From: Nitrososphaerota archaeon
Lineage (GTDB): Archaea; Thermoproteota; Nitrososphaeria; Nitrososphaerales; UBA183
Direction of reading: 5' to 3'
DNA: 64,000 nucleotides
Assembly: GCA_027886865.1 (NCBI GenBank)
Contig: JAPCJR010000006.1
Span: 1 to 64,000 of the forward strand
Program-made: the position numbers and the translations under genes
In this document: positions 33,876 to 43,228 of the stretch, piece after piece
Layout of the letters: every line of letters starts with the position of its first letter
Position numbering within the stretch: position 1 is the stretch's first letter
The notes under the pieces: model-generated
Databases searched by the model: none
What the model saw: only the letters and a program-made list of their open reading frames with translations
Told to the model about the DNA's origin: nothing

Positions 33876-36047
33876 CTAGACGAAGAGCGCGTAGATCACT
33901 ATCGAAGTGATGAACACTATCGAGATGGTATTCAGCACCTTGATCAGTGAATTGATCGCAGGACCGGCGGTATCCTTGAACGGGTCGCCGACCGTGTCGC
34001 CCATGACCGCAGCGGCGTGGATGGCCGTGCCCTTTCCACCCAGGTTGCCCATCTCGATGTACTTCTTCGCGTTGTCCCATGCGGCCCCGCCGTTCGTCAT
34101 CGTGAACGCCAGGAAGACCCCGGAGACGACGCTCCCGATAAGAAGACCGCCCAGCGCAAGGGGACCGAGGACGAAACCGACAACGAGGGGCGTGATGATT
34201 GCGAGCAGGGCTGGTTTTGCCAGTTCTCTCAGCGCGGCGGTCGTGCTGATGTCTACAGCCTTGGCATAGTCTGGCTTGCCGGTCCCCTCCATGATCCCGG
34301 GGATCTCCTTGAACTGTCTCCTGACCTCGTTTACCATCTTGATCGCTGCCCGTCCCACGGCCTGGATCAGGAAGCTGGAGAAGTAGAATGGAAGGAGCGC
34401 CCCGATGAAGAGCCCGATAAGGACCAGCGGGTCGGAGAGGGCGAAGGTCAGCGTCTGGCCGCTGACGAGCCCGTACTTGGCCATCAGGCTTGGGCTGGCG
34501 GCTATCTGGTTGTTGACCTCGCTCTGGAAGGCGAAGAATATCGCTACTGCTGCCAGCGCCGCCGACATTATGGCGAAGGCCTTGGTCGTCGCCTTTGTGG
34601 TGTTCCCCACTGCGTCTAGCTCGTCGGTGACGTCCCTGACGCTGCTCTCGAGACCGGCCATCTCGACGATCCCGTTGGCGTTGTCCGTTATCGGTCCGAA
34701 GGAGTCGATCGACATGATCTGACCCGTAAGAGAGAGCTCGGCCATGGCCGCTATCGCGGTGCTGTAGATCCCGACCAGGACCCTGGATGATTCGGGCAAG
34801 GACGAGGGAGCGGCGTAGTAGCCTATGAAGTAGGAGACCAGTATTGCGAGCACGAGGACTATCGCGGACGGCGCTGTGCTCTGAAGGCCCACGGAGAACC
34901 CGGCGAGGAAGTTCGTGGAGGGGCCGGTCGCGCTCGCTTCAGCTATGAACTTGACGGGCTTGTAGTTGTACGAGGTGAAGTAGTCCGCGACCCTCTCGAT
35001 CACAACGACCACCACGATCCCTACCACGGCGCTGGCGAAGAGCGAGTAGCCGAGCACGCTTCCCTTGAATATGAACGCGCTTATGGCGACGTCGATGACC
35101 CCGGCGATCACCGCTGAGATTATCAGTGCGATGTTGAGCGCGCCCATCGGGTCCTTCTTGATCCCCTTTCGGATGTAGAACCCCCCGAGGATCGAGCCTA
35201 TGATACCGGAAGCGCCCAGGAGGAGCGGATAGACGAGCAACTGATTCGATGTGATGAGCGCGGTGAGCGACCCGAAGTCGGATGCGTGCGAGGTGATCAA
35301 CGCAGCCAGGATCAGGGCCGCAATCGAAGTGACGACGAACGACTCATAGACGTCAGCTCCCATCCCTGCACAGTCGCCGACGTTGTCTCCCACGTTGTCG
35401 GCTATCACTGCCGGGTTTCGGGGGTCGTCCTCCGGGATTCCTGCTTCAGCCTTTCCGACGAGGTCTGCCCCGACGTCGGCTGCCTTGGTGTAGATCCCTC
35501 CCGAGACCCTCATGAACATGGCGATGAGGGAGGCGCCGAAGCCTAGTCCCGCGATGACTATGGGCGTGGAGATGATGGTCGCCTCATAGGCGAGATAGAA
35601 AAGAGACACTCCGAGGAGACCGAAACCGACGACGGCCATCCCCATGACCCCGCCGCCGCGGAACGCCAGGGTCAGGGCGCTACCGAGTCCCTTGCGGGCG
35701 GCCTGGGCGGTCCTCGAGCTCGTCCTTACCGTGATTGCCATCCCTATGTATCCGGCTGCTGCAGAGAGAGAAGCACCCAAGATGAAGCCCACCGAAGTCG
35801 CGCCGCCCGTCTTCAGCGGGATGTCGATGAAGATGTAGATCAGGACGGCGACGATCGCGGCGACCGGGGCGATTATGCGGTACTCGCGACTAAGGAAAGC
35901 GTTCGCCCCCTGCCTGACGGCGAGGGCAATCTCCGTCATCTTCGGTGTACCCGGGTCCTGCCCCCTGATGTAGAGGATCAGAAAGACGGAATAGATGAGA
36001 GCAACAACTGCGCCACCAGCGGCGATAAGCCCATAATCGATACCCAA
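33876..36047 (-). CDS. hppA: Membrane H+-translocating pyrophosphatase, K+-independent type
   Basis: The 723-residue, about 16-helix pump couples PPi hydrolysis to proton export. It has the PPi-binding signature (DVGADLVGKAEAGIPEDDPRNPAVIADNVGDNVGD region), the second acidic loop SFGPITDNANGIVEMA, and a third near TVGDPFKDTAGPA. The residue that distinguishes K+-dependence is Lys in GNTTKATTK, as in K+-independent enzymes, where K+-dependent ones have Ala. It may recycle PPi from aminoacyl-tRNA synthesis into membrane energy. Confidence 0.96.
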   Translation of the reverse strand: MGIDYGLIAAGGAVVALIYSVFLILYIRGQDPGTPKMTEIALAVRQGANAFLSREYRIIAPVAAIVAVLIYIFIDIPLKTGGATSVGFILGASLSAAAGYIGMAITVRTSSRTAQAARKGLGSALTLAFRGGGVMGMAVVGFGLLGVSLFYLAYEATIISTPIVIAGLGFGASLIAMFMRVSGGIYTKAADVGADLVGKAEAGIPEDDPRNPAVIADNVGDNVGDCAGMGADVYESFVVTSIAALILAALITSHASDFGSLTALITSNQLLVYPLLLGASGIIGSILGGFYIRKGIKKDPMGALNIALIISAVIAGVIDVAISAFIFKGSVLGYSLFASAVVGIVVVVVIERVADYFTSYNYKPVKFIAEASATGPSTNFLAGFSVGLQSTAPSAIVLVLAILVSYFIGYYAAPSSLPESSRVLVGIYSTAIAAMAELSLTGQIMSIDSFGPITDNANGIVEMAGLESSVRDVTDELDAVGNTTKATTKAFAIMSAALAAVAIFFAFQSEVNNQIAASPSLMAKYGLVSGQTLTFALSDPLVLIGLFIGALLPFYFSSFLIQAVGRAAIKMVNEVRRQFKEIPGIMEGTGKPDYAKAVDISTTAALRELAKPALLAIITPLVVGFVLGPLALGGLLIGSVVSGVFLAFTMTNGGAAWDNAKKYIEMGNLGGKGTAIHAAAVMGDTVGDPFKDTAGPAINSLIKVLNTISIVFITSIVIYALFV

Positions 36048-36135
36048 TTCGGTTATTCTACCTAGCCCGTGCGGGGATTTAGGAACCCGTTATAAAGTGA
36101 ACTGCCAGGGATCAAGACCTGGCTTCTTGGTAGCT

Positions 36136-37074
36136 TCATCCCTTCATCTTGGTGAGCGCGTAGGTCGCGATGAGCGGGAGGGCGATGGTGGCCTCCGAAT
36201 AGAGTGTCGTCTGCTTGGCCCGCTCCTTGACCTTGCCCCACGAGATGGCCTCGCGGACCTGTGCGCCGCTCAGCGAGCCGTCGTACTCGACGGCCGTGGT
36301 CACGTAGCAGGCGTAGTCGAGGCCCCCCTTGAACATGTTCCACCAGATGACGTGGTGCTTCGATATGCCTCCGCCTATCACCAGGGCGCCGGTCTTCTTC
36401 GACTCGAAGACGATGTCCGACAGGCGCTTTTCGTCCTTGATGACGTCGATCTTGAAATCAGACCGGCGGTTGGCGAAGAGCCACGCCTGTGACCCCACAG
36501 CCCCGTCCATCGGGCCGGGTATGAAGATCGGCACGCCCTTCTTCTGGGCCCAGTAGAGCAAGCTGCTCTCGTCGTCCACGGACTTCCCTAGCTCGGAGCA
36601 CAGCTCCTCGGTGCTGAGGCTCTTCCTCCCGCTCTGGTAGACCTGCTCAAACCACGGCTGGAGCCTGCGCTCGATTGCGGGGCCGTAGGTGTCGAGAGGC
36701 ACGAGGACGTTCCCGAGCCTGTGGTATCCCGTCTTCTGCAGCTTGGCGTCGTCCATGTTGAAGCTGCCGTGGTAGTAGTCTCCTCCCGAGCGCGCGAGGT
36801 CGTGGTCGAGCGTCCCGCAGGTGGTCACTATCACGTCGACCATCCCCTCCTTCACCATGTCGACTATCACCCCCCTAAGGCCGGTGGCCATCGGTGCCGC
36901 GGGGAACGACAGGAATTTGGTGCAGCGCTTGTCGGAGAGCATGTCGACGTATATCTTGGCGACCTCGGCCAGGTCCTTGCCCATGAACCCGCCCGCAGCG
37001 TGCATCTGGTCGACCAGACGCACCACTTCGCGCGACGGCTTCAACCGGATGTCGACCACCTTATCGAGTTTCAA
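36136..37074 (-). CDS. dys: Deoxyhypusine synthase
   Basis: The enzyme transfers an aminobutyl group from spermidine to a lysine of aIF5A. The 312-residue protein has SFPAAPMATGLRGVI, TTCGTLDHDLAR, PGPMDGAVGSQ and the catalytic-lysine block GGGISKHHVIWWN. TTG 37074 is chosen: it has GAGGT eight bases upstream and a TATA element (fwd 37108-37117) about 38 nt upstream. A GTG at 37107 would touch the TATA box. Confidence 0.94.
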   Translation of the reverse strand: MKLDKVVDIRLKPSREVVRLVDQMHAAGGFMGKDLAEVAKIYVDMLSDKRCTKFLSFPAAPMATGLRGVIVDMVKEGMVDVIVTTCGTLDHDLARSGGDYYHGSFNMDDAKLQKTGYHRLGNVLVPLDTYGPAIERRLQPWFEQVYQSGRKSLSTEELCSELGKSVDDESSLLYWAQKKGVPIFIPGPMDGAVGSQAWLFANRRSDFKIDVIKDEKRLSDIVFESKKTGALVIGGGISKHHVIWWNMFKGGLDYACYVTTAVEYDGSLSGAQVREAISWGKVKERAKQTTLYSEATIALPLIATYALTKMKG

Positions 37075-37245
37075 TCGCTGCGACCTCGGAGGATGCGCGC
37101 CGGGCACGATTTTTAACGGTTCGCATCAGTTTCACCGAACCCACCCCTCCGCGCCATAGGGAGGGCAAGCGACCCCACGGGATGTCGATGCGCACCGTCC
37201 CGATGGCGGAGCCTGCGGATTAGCCTCAGCTCGCTACCCCGTGTC

Positions 37246-38253
37246 ATGCTCACTTCTGCATATCGGGGCGGATGCGCCCAGTGCTCGGGACGGATAGTCG
37301 ACGCGGGCGAGGAGTTCGTCTGCTCCTCGTGCGGGACGGTAACGGCCAAGGAGGTCATCGAGACGGGGGAGGACAGGTCCCCGCAGGCGATAGACTACAC
37401 CACCCATTCCCTCGGAAGCTATCTGGGTCCGCTGGACTACGGCTACGAAGAGCGCTACTCCTCGGGATTCTCAAAGTCGTCGTCCACCTTCAAGTACCTG
37501 AAGACGATCTCGGATTTTGCCAACAGGGACGGCGCGACGCTCTACACGTGCGCGAAGCTCGTGGAGCGCGTATGCGAGAAGCTGACTCTCCCCAGCGCCG
37601 TCGTAGGCGAATCGGTGAGCATAGCGCGCGAGGTCTTGGGCATGAGGAAGGAGAGGGGCGAGATCACGATAGCGTCCGTCTCGGCGTTCGCGATAATCAA
37701 CGCGTGCAAGAGGCTGGGCGTGACCAGCGCCGGCGTGAGGGAGGTGATGGAGGCCCACAGGAACATGGGGTACCGCGTGAAGGCGTCTGTCATAATTCAA
37801 ATCTCGATCGACTCTCCGATAAGGACGAGGCCGAGGAGGGCGGAGGAGTATCTCGGGAGGGTCCTCACCCACCTTCCCAGGGTGCTCATAAAGACCGGCG
37901 GGATGCCCGCGGGGTACACCAACAGGCTGCACGAGGCGGCCAAGGCGGTCCTAGAGCAGGTCGACGGGCCGTCGAGGGGCGGCCACAACCCGCGCGCTCT
38001 CGCCGCGACCGCCGTATACGCGGCCGAGGTTGCGCTCTCAGAGTCCGAGGGCAGAAAGAAAGTGTTCTCCCAGCGAGAGGTAGCAGGGTGCTCCGAGGTG
38101 GCTGAATATACCGTGAGGGAGCAGTACGTCGAGATATTCAAGTCTCGCATGGGACCGATACAGGAGGCGATCAGGTTGAGAGAGAGCCAGAGCCGAAGAC
38201 AGTCCACTGAAACGCACCGGATACTCCCTGCAACCCCGTCTCCGTTGTCATGA
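37246..38253 (+). CDS. tfb: Transcription factor B (TFB), divergent paralogue
   Basis: The 335-residue initiation factor has an N-terminal zinc ribbon (CAQC at 10-13, CSSC at 26-29), a linker with SLGSYLGP, and two cyclin folds (about 100-185 and 200-300). The second ends in a helix-turn-helix (VFSQREVAGCSEVAEYTVREQY) that reads BRE. The linker lacks the usual B-finger WRAF-type sequence, so this is probably one of several TFBs and may serve a gene subset. Its 3' end overlaps the converging pilin-like gene by 83 nt. Confidence 0.88.
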   Translation: MLTSAYRGGCAQCSGRIVDAGEEFVCSSCGTVTAKEVIETGEDRSPQAIDYTTHSLGSYLGPLDYGYEERYSSGFSKSSSTFKYLKTISDFANRDGATLYTCAKLVERVCEKLTLPSAVVGESVSIAREVLGMRKERGEITIASVSAFAIINACKRLGVTSAGVREVMEAHRNMGYRVKASVIIQISIDSPIRTRPRRAEEYLGRVLTHLPRVLIKTGGMPAGYTNRLHEAAKAVLEQVDGPSRGGHNPRALAATAVYAAEVALSESEGRKKVFSQREVAGCSEVAEYTVREQYVEIFKSRMGPIQEAIRLRESQSRRQSTETHRILPATPSPLS

Positions 38254-38947
38254 CCCAGTAGCTCACGACGCAGTGACCTCCGACGGTGCTGGTCGAAGCT
38301 CCAGCATCGAAGGAACCGAGGACGGCTGACCTGGTCCGCGCCAGAGCGACGTATTGATTGACCACCGCCGAGTTGCACGAATGAACCGTCGAGAGAGCAA
38401 TCCTCAGTTCAGAGAGGGCCGAGAGGCACTGGGAAGCCGCGCGCAGAGGCTGCACGGGGAGGTGTACCACTTCAACGGACTGCGCCGAGAACGACGGAAG
38501 ACCCCCCACGAACGTCTCGTTGACCCTCGTGGTCACCTGCAGGTTGAGGTCACCCCCCGAGAATCCGTCGAACTGCGTGGGAAGGAGGGCGTCTCCCTGA
38601 GCGGAGCCTGACGCGGAGACGTAGCTCCAGGAGGACTCCACCGAGTACCAGACGCTCTGGTTCTTGCCCCCGCTGCCATCACTCCCGGAGAGCGAGTCGA
38701 GGTAAGGCTGCGGAGACGAGCAATCCATCGGTGTGGACTGCAGGAATGACTGTGTCTTGGCGAGCGTGGAAAAGGAGGACAGGCCGACGAACAGGATGGA
38801 GTAGTCGTGCTCCTGTAGCTGGGCTGCCGAGAGGTTGGAAGCGCCGAGGTAGCTGTTCTCCGCAGAGTACACCGCCGCGTTCGCCAGCAGCATGGTCGTG
38901 AAGACGATGACCGAGGCGATGGTCGCGGCTACTGCCCTACGGTCCAT
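38171..38947 (-). CDS. Membrane-anchored pilin-like protein, last gene of the minus-strand pilus operon
   Basis: The 258-residue protein starts MDRRAVAATIASVIVFTTMLL, a basic tip and hydrophobic helix like archaeal pseudopilins or FlaF/FlaG-type proteins. A Ser/Gly-rich outer-face domain follows, with cysteines at several points. ATG 38947 is used. It overlaps the preceding gene by 19 nt and the converging tfb by 83 nt. No named family is recognised. Position suggests a minor pilin or tip/adhesin part. Confidence 0.7.
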   Translation of the reverse strand: MDRRAVAATIASVIVFTTMLLANAAVYSAENSYLGASNLSAAQLQEHDYSILFVGLSSFSTLAKTQSFLQSTPMDCSSPQPYLDSLSGSDGSGGKNQSVWYSVESSWSYVSASGSAQGDALLPTQFDGFSGGDLNLQVTTRVNETFVGGLPSFSAQSVEVVHLPVQPLRAASQCLSALSELRIALSTVHSCNSAVVNQYVALARTRSAVLGSFDAGASTSTVGGHCVVSYWVMTTETGLQGVSGAFQWTVFGSGSLST

Positions 38948-39288
38948 GCTTCGATCTTCTCCTCCCTCCCGGACAGGACGAGGGAGACGCTCGACTCGCC
39001 CTCGAATATTCCGGGGGCGCCCGGACACGCGTAACCGGCGATGACCCCGCCGAGCACCATCGTCGAGTTCCCGTGTTCCCGGAGGGAGAGGCACACCTGA
39101 GAGGTGGCGGCGTCGGCGAGGAAGACGAGACCCACCGCTTGGACGTACTGGTAGACCGCCACGTTCGCATGCCCGTCCGAGGAGCTCTTGGCGGCCTCGG
39201 CGCCGGCCCCGTACGGGCTCATGACGGAGATCAGGGATAGGCAGAGGAGGGCGTACCCGGTGGCCACCCCGATGTCGAGTATCCTCAT
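38929..39288 (-). CDS. Small membrane-anchored pilus-operon protein
   Basis: The 119-residue protein has an N-terminal helix (IGVATGYALLCLSLISVM) and a beta-rich outer domain with two cysteines (VCLSLREHG, YACPGAPG). ATG 39288 overlaps the stop of the 39-residue gene upstream by ATGA, and its own end overlaps the next gene by 19 nt. Tight coupling implies a fixed ratio of products. No family is recognised. Confidence 0.68.
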   Translation of the reverse strand: MRILDIGVATGYALLCLSLISVMSPYGAGAEAAKSSSDGHANVAVYQYVQAVGLVFLADAATSQVCLSLREHGNSTMVLGGVIAGYACPGAPGIFEGESSVSLVLSGREEKIEAWTVGQ

Positions 39289-39404
39289 CCTAAAGCACCA
39301 GCATGGGATGCGACCACCGAGAGGCAAAGAGCGGCGAACACCAGTATCACCACGTACACGATGACGATGTCGACGTACACGTCGATGAACCCGCGTCTAC
39401 GCAA
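39285..39404 (-). CDS. 39-residue single-TM protein of the pilus operon
   Basis: This tiny gene reads RRRGFIDVYVDIVIVYVVIL and continues hydrophobic to a short polar end. TTG 39404 overlaps the stop of the upstream gene, and its own stop overlaps the downstream ATG by four bases. The unbroken chain of overlaps and the Arg-rich start before a helix support a real pilin-like or assembly peptide. Confidence 0.62.
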   Translation of the reverse strand: MRRRGFIDVYVDIVIVYVVILVFAALCLSVVASHAGALG

Positions 39405-39768
39405 TGGTGACCACGCCCCCGGCCAGAACGACCTCATAGACCTCACCCGGCAACAGCGTCGATGTGGTGAGCTGCTCGTTCACCGCTTGCGTGGAGGAGA
39501 GACCGTTGACGGTGGCGGTGACGTTGGCGCCCGACAGTGTCACGACCGCATCCATCCCTGGGTAAGAACCGAACTCGATCGCGCTCCTCATGCCGGGAGA
39601 CAGGTCGTCGATCTGAGCGGCGATCCCGTGCGCCAGACGGCCGGCGGCCTCCAGGCTCGACCCACGATAGAGCGTGACGGCGGGAGCCATCACCGCCACC
39701 ATGAGAAGGAGCACCGCTGCGAAGTAGACGGAAGTCGAGATTATCCCGGAGATGCTCGAGGTCGGCAT
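39397..39768 (-). CDS. Pilin-like membrane-anchored protein
   Basis: The 123-residue protein has a short polar start (PTSSISGIISTS), a hydrophobic helix (VYFAAVLLLMVAVMAPAV) and a beta-rich outer domain (VTLSGANVTATVNGLSS, LLPGEVYEVVLAGG). ATG 39768 overlaps the upstream stop (TGATG). The fold looks like an archaeal FlaG/FlaF or type IV minor pilin domain. Confidence 0.7.
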   Translation of the reverse strand: MPTSSISGIISTSVYFAAVLLLMVAVMAPAVTLYRGSSLEAAGRLAHGIAAQIDDLSPGMRSAIEFGSYPGMDAVVTLSGANVTATVNGLSSTQAVNEQLTTSTLLPGEVYEVVLAGGVVTIA

Positions 39769-40130
39769 CAACTCTCCACCTCGAGGGCCACGCCGTCCGA
39801 GTCCCGCGTGAACAGGAGCGTGCACAGGCCGTTCAAGCCGGAGACGCTGAACCCGCAGGATGCGCCGATGGCGGCGGTATAGCTTCCGCCGCCGGTCGAG
39901 AGCTCGACGATGCCGTTGGAGCAGCTGATGGTGGCGTCGCTCAGCGGCAGGGCCAACGTAGCGGTCCCGTTCTCAGCCGCAAGGCCTGCAGCCCCAGCGA
40001 TCTGGTCGAGTTCGGCCTGGTCTTGCGTCTGGTGCAGCGTCGGGAGGGAGCCGCCGAAGACCAGGACGCTGAACCCGGCCAGCACGGCTGTCACGCCGAA
40101 GACGAGTAGGTACTCGATGACCTCGACCAA
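39768..40130 (-). CDS. Pilin-like protein, first gene of minus-strand pilus operon
   Basis: The protein starts VEVIEYLLVFGVTAVLAGFS, with a Glu near the front of the hydrophobic helix, as in prepilins. A 75-residue outer domain follows, with three cysteines (ISCSNG, ASCGFSVSGLNGLC). TTG 40130 lies about 30 nt after a TATA element (fwd 40155-40163). A longer in-frame start is rejected because it would lie across this promoter. It diverges from the secretion ATPase gene. Confidence 0.7.
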   Translation of the reverse strand: MVEVIEYLLVFGVTAVLAGFSVLVFGGSLPTLHQTQDQAELDQIAGAAGLAAENGTATLALPLSDATISCSNGIVELSTGGGSYTAAIGASCGFSVSGLNGLCTLLFTRDSDGVALEVES

Positions 40131-40207
40131 ATTTCTCGGTGAGAAACCCGCCAGCCGATTTAAGCGGCAACCCGTGGTGGTTTTGTACCTCACTGGATTG
40201 ATTCCCG

Positions 40208-41662
40208 ATGGAAGGATTCTTCTGGGGCTTGCTTCTCAGGATTGCACGAAAGAAGGACGTCGCGAGGGCAGGACAGCCGCTGCTCATCGAGCTCCTCCAG
40301 GAGGTCGACGGGGAGGAACTCGAGTCTTATTCGGTGCCCCCCTTCAAGTACACCGTAAAGCGGGCCTCAGGGAAGATCAACTATCAGGTATTGCCGGAGA
40401 TCTCGGTGGCGGAGCTCGGCTTTCTCCGTGAAGCCGTACTCGAGATGAGCACCTCCTTCAAGGTCTCCTCAGTATCCCCTCTTACCTTCGCGCGGCTGAT
40501 AGAGGTCCTCTGCCAGGCTGGCGTCGCCCGTCTGGCCCCCCTCAGGGAGGCGGGACGCGTGAGAGCGCTCTCGCGTCTGGCCGCTTTCGAAGCCGTGGGC
40601 ATCCCCACCGTCTACGCGTTCGCGCTGGACCGCGCGGTGACCGAGTTCTATGTCGACGCGACCAACACACCCGTCTACTTGGACCATACCAAGCACGGAA
40701 GATGCGAAACGCAGGTGACCCTGACTGAGCGGGAGAGGAAGGCGATCGAGACCCACATGGACACGTTCAAAGGATACACCATGGACTTTTCGAACCCGTC
40801 CCTGAAGAACGAGTTCGACATCTTCGGGAACAGGCTCCGGATATCTCTCGACCTCGCACCGCTCGCCGTGAACTCGTTCTCGCTCGACGTCAGGAAGCTC
40901 ACGTCGAACGACCTGACGGTCCCAGACCTTGTGGCGATGGACGTCATCTCTTCCGAATGCGCTGCCTTCCTTCTGGCGGGGCTCGAGCTCGGGATGAACG
41001 TGACGATCATCGGCGAGACCGGGACGGGGAAGACGACGCTCCTCAACGCGCTCGACGAGGCGCTCAATCCCAGGCTGCGCAGGATCTACGTCGAGGATGC
41101 AGTGGAGACGAAGGACCTTCTGGGGAAGGGCTATCACCAGATGAAGCTGCGGGTCGACCCCTTCGAGAGAGGGGCGGAGAGCTCCAGGACCAAATCCGAA
41201 GAGATAACGAAGATCCTTCACCGGTCCCCGGACCTGGTCGTGCTCGGAGAGATCCAGTCGGAGGAGCACAGCAGGGCCTTCTTCCACGCCCTCACCGCAG
41301 GGGTGAGGGGACTGCAGACCTTCCATGCATCTTCCCCGGGGCAGGCGGTCAGGAGGTGGAGAGAGATGCACGGCATCTCGAAGACGAGCCTGCTGGACCT
41401 GGATATCATCGTGCAGATGAGCAGGCCTGACAAGCTCGGGTCGAGACGCCGGGTGCACGGAGTTGTGATGGTCGTCGAAGAAGAAGGAGAGCCGAGATTG
41501 CGAGAGGTCTACGCTAGGGGGAGGGGGGCACTGCTCCACAGGATAATGCCGTGGGAAAGGCTCCAGATCCGCAGGCCTTCGCTCACGAACGAAACATTTC
41601 TGGAGAAGCTCGAGCTCGTGCAGGGCTCGCTCGAGGTCCAGGAGGTAAGGCTGAGCCGTTGA
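40208..41662 (+). CDS. TadA/GspE-type secretion and pilus ATPase
   Basis: The 484-residue hexameric motor has Walker A IGETGTGKTTLLNAL (about 275-289), an Asp box (RRIYVEDAVETKDL), Walker B-like VVLGEIQSEEHS (about 346-357), and the His box GLQTFHASSPG. The N-terminal 250 residues form the family's helical and arginine-finger domains. It powers assembly of a type IV-like filament. The next gene starts inside its stop (TTGA). It is divergent from the five pilin-like genes. Confidence 0.9.
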   Translation: MEGFFWGLLLRIARKKDVARAGQPLLIELLQEVDGEELESYSVPPFKYTVKRASGKINYQVLPEISVAELGFLREAVLEMSTSFKVSSVSPLTFARLIEVLCQAGVARLAPLREAGRVRALSRLAAFEAVGIPTVYAFALDRAVTEFYVDATNTPVYLDHTKHGRCETQVTLTERERKAIETHMDTFKGYTMDFSNPSLKNEFDIFGNRLRISLDLAPLAVNSFSLDVRKLTSNDLTVPDLVAMDVISSECAAFLLAGLELGMNVTIIGETGTGKTTLLNALDEALNPRLRRIYVEDAVETKDLLGKGYHQMKLRVDPFERGAESSRTKSEEITKILHRSPDLVVLGEIQSEEHSRAFFHALTAGVRGLQTFHASSPGQAVRRWREMHGISKTSLLDLDIIVQMSRPDKLGSRRRVHGVVMVVEEEGEPRLREVYARGRGALLHRIMPWERLQIRRPSLTNETFLEKLELVQGSLEVQEVRLSR

Positions 41663-42360
41663 AAGCTGCATCTTGGGCCACCCTCGGCTTGAGCCGGGTG
41701 AGGATGTGTGCCCTCGTGGTCTCGGTGGGAGCGGTCGCAGCGGCCGCCGTCCTGGCGACCACCTTCGGTCTGCTGGGAGGGATCTCTATCGTCCTCGCGG
41801 CGGCCGTGGGGGCCGCCTCCTCCTACTTGGTGGCGAGCGCCCCCAAGCGCTCCCTCGACAGGTCCGCGCTGCTGCAGGCGAGGGAGGCCCCGGCGCTGGC
41901 GGCGTCGTCTGCCGTGTACCTTCAGAGCACCGGGTCGAGGGCGAAGACGGTGATGATGCTGCACTCCGATGAGTCCCGCCTGCAAGCGCTGTTCGAGCGG
42001 GCCAAGCGTTCCACGTTGCTCGGGTTTGACGCCCCAGCGGTCCTCGAGGCGGGCGAGTCTGTGCGGGCCGATTCGACCGCCGGGATACTCAGCTCCGTCG
42101 CGCGGGCCCAGGGGGAGCGCCTCGCCGACGGGGGAGAGGAGCTCGAGGGGATCGTGCGCGCGTCCCTCTCTGCCGAAGAGACGAAGTTTCCGGTCTTCCT
42201 GACCGTCTCGTTCTTCCTCCCGATAATGCTCATGCTGCTCGCGGCCGTGGGCCGCCATGATGACCCGGTCTCGGTGGTGAGCCTCATGGTCCTGGAGATA
42301 TTCATCCTCGACCTCGCGCTTTCCTTCACGTCCACGGAGCGCAGGAGGCTGTCGGCGTGA
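41659..42360 (+). CDS. Half-size TadB/TadC-like pilus platform protein 1
   Basis: The 233-residue membrane protein has two N-terminal helices, a long helical cytosolic domain with SRLQALFERAKRSTLLGFD, and two C-terminal helices. This is the T2SSF/GspF half-module layout. TTG 41659 overlaps the ATPase stop and is preceded by GGAGGTAAGG. Tad systems use two such half-proteins where type II systems use one GspF. It is coupled to the next gene by GTGA. Confidence 0.75.
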   Translation: MKAASWATLGLSRVRMCALVVSVGAVAAAAVLATTFGLLGGISIVLAAAVGAASSYLVASAPKRSLDRSALLQAREAPALAASSAVYLQSTGSRAKTVMMLHSDESRLQALFERAKRSTLLGFDAPAVLEAGESVRADSTAGILSSVARAQGERLADGGEELEGIVRASLSAEETKFPVFLTVSFFLPIMLMLLAAVGRHDDPVSVVSLMVLEIFILDLALSFTSTERRRLSA

Positions 42361-42974
42361 GCTCGTCCGAACTCCGGAGGATGAACAAGCTCAGGCAGGT
42401 GATGAGGCTCTCCGCCAGGGGCAACGGGATGGCGGCCTCCCTCGTCGAGACGTTCAGGGGGAGCCGGTTGCCAGCCGAGCTGAGCGCGGTGCGCTCCATC
42501 CTCCTTGGGAGGCCGCTCGAAGAATCTGTGGGGTCGATGATGGCAGCGGACGACCGCAGCAGCGACCTGCTCATCTATCTGGTCCAGCAGGCGAAGATAG
42601 ACGCGCCGGAGGCGAGCCGAAGGGCAGACAAGCTGGCGCTGCTCTTCGAGCACTGGGTGAGGGCGAAGCAGGACAGGATCGTCGAACAGCGGATAATGGA
42701 GACGCGGAGCATCATGGTCTCGGCGATACTGGGTGGGGTCACCGCGATGGCGGCGGCGCTCGCGCCAGCGCTCTCGACGTTCCAGCTCACCTTCGCCCAG
42801 CTGCAGCCATCACCGGCCTACACGGAGTACCTCGGGCTGCTCTTCGTGATACCGGGAGCGCTCTTTCTCGGACTCTTCTTCTCGCCCCGACGCGCTCTCC
42901 TGAACATGGCGATATCGGGCGCCGCCTACCTGATGGTCGTCTACTTTTTCGCGCCTCTAGTGGTCTCCATCTAG
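42357..42974 (+). CDS. Half-size TadB/TadC-like pilus platform protein 2
   Basis: The 205-residue protein has a cytosolic helical T2SSF domain (LRRMNKLRQVMRLSARGN, LPAELSAVRSILLGRPLEES) and three C-terminal hydrophobic helices (about 118-140, 155-172, 180-202). The GTG start overlaps the previous stop by four bases. It is probably the partner of the preceding protein in the inner-membrane platform. Confidence 0.75.
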   Translation: MSSSELRRMNKLRQVMRLSARGNGMAASLVETFRGSRLPAELSAVRSILLGRPLEESVGSMMAADDRSSDLLIYLVQQAKIDAPEASRRADKLALLFEHWVRAKQDRIVEQRIMETRSIMVSAILGGVTAMAAALAPALSTFQLTFAQLQPSPAYTEYLGLLFVIPGALFLGLFFSPRRALLNMAISGAAYLMVVYFFAPLVVSI

Positions 42975-43012
42975 ACGATTGGTCGTTAAATATCGCACCG
43001 CGCTATATCTCG

Positions 43013-43228
43013 ATGATCGAGAAGATATTCAGGCGGCTCAACAAAGACAGAAGGGCGGCGCAGTTGATCGAGGAGGCGCTGCTCCTCTCTGTGGCGCTCG
43101 TGGCTCTATCCCTGCTGGTGGGTGGAGTCGACTCGATTCTCAAACAGGCAGGCACTTTCACATCGGGCATCTGGACCTCGATATCGTCGACCCTCAACAA
43201 CCTATTCAGCTCCGCCTTTCAGTGGTGA
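43013..43228 (+). CDS. Flp-like class III prepilin
   Basis: The 71-residue protein has a basic leader (KIFRRLNKDRRAA) and then QLIEEALLLSVALVALSLLV. Cleavage after RRAA would put Glu at +4/+5, as in prepilins processed by archaeal or Tad-type prepilin peptidases. A short polar tail rich in Ser and Asn follows, very like bacterial Flp pilins. A TATA element (TTAAATATC, 42985-42993) lies about 25 nt upstream, so it has its own promoter. It is probably the major subunit. Confidence 0.78.
   Translation: MIEKIFRRLNKDRRAAQLIEEALLLSVALVALSLLVGGVDSILKQAGTFTSGIWTSISSTLNNLFSSAFQW

Noticed and set aside
42979..43224. Longer HerA-like protein starting at 42979
   Set aside because: It would overlap the whole Flp-like prepilin gene in another frame; GTG 43225 overlapping the pilin stop is better.
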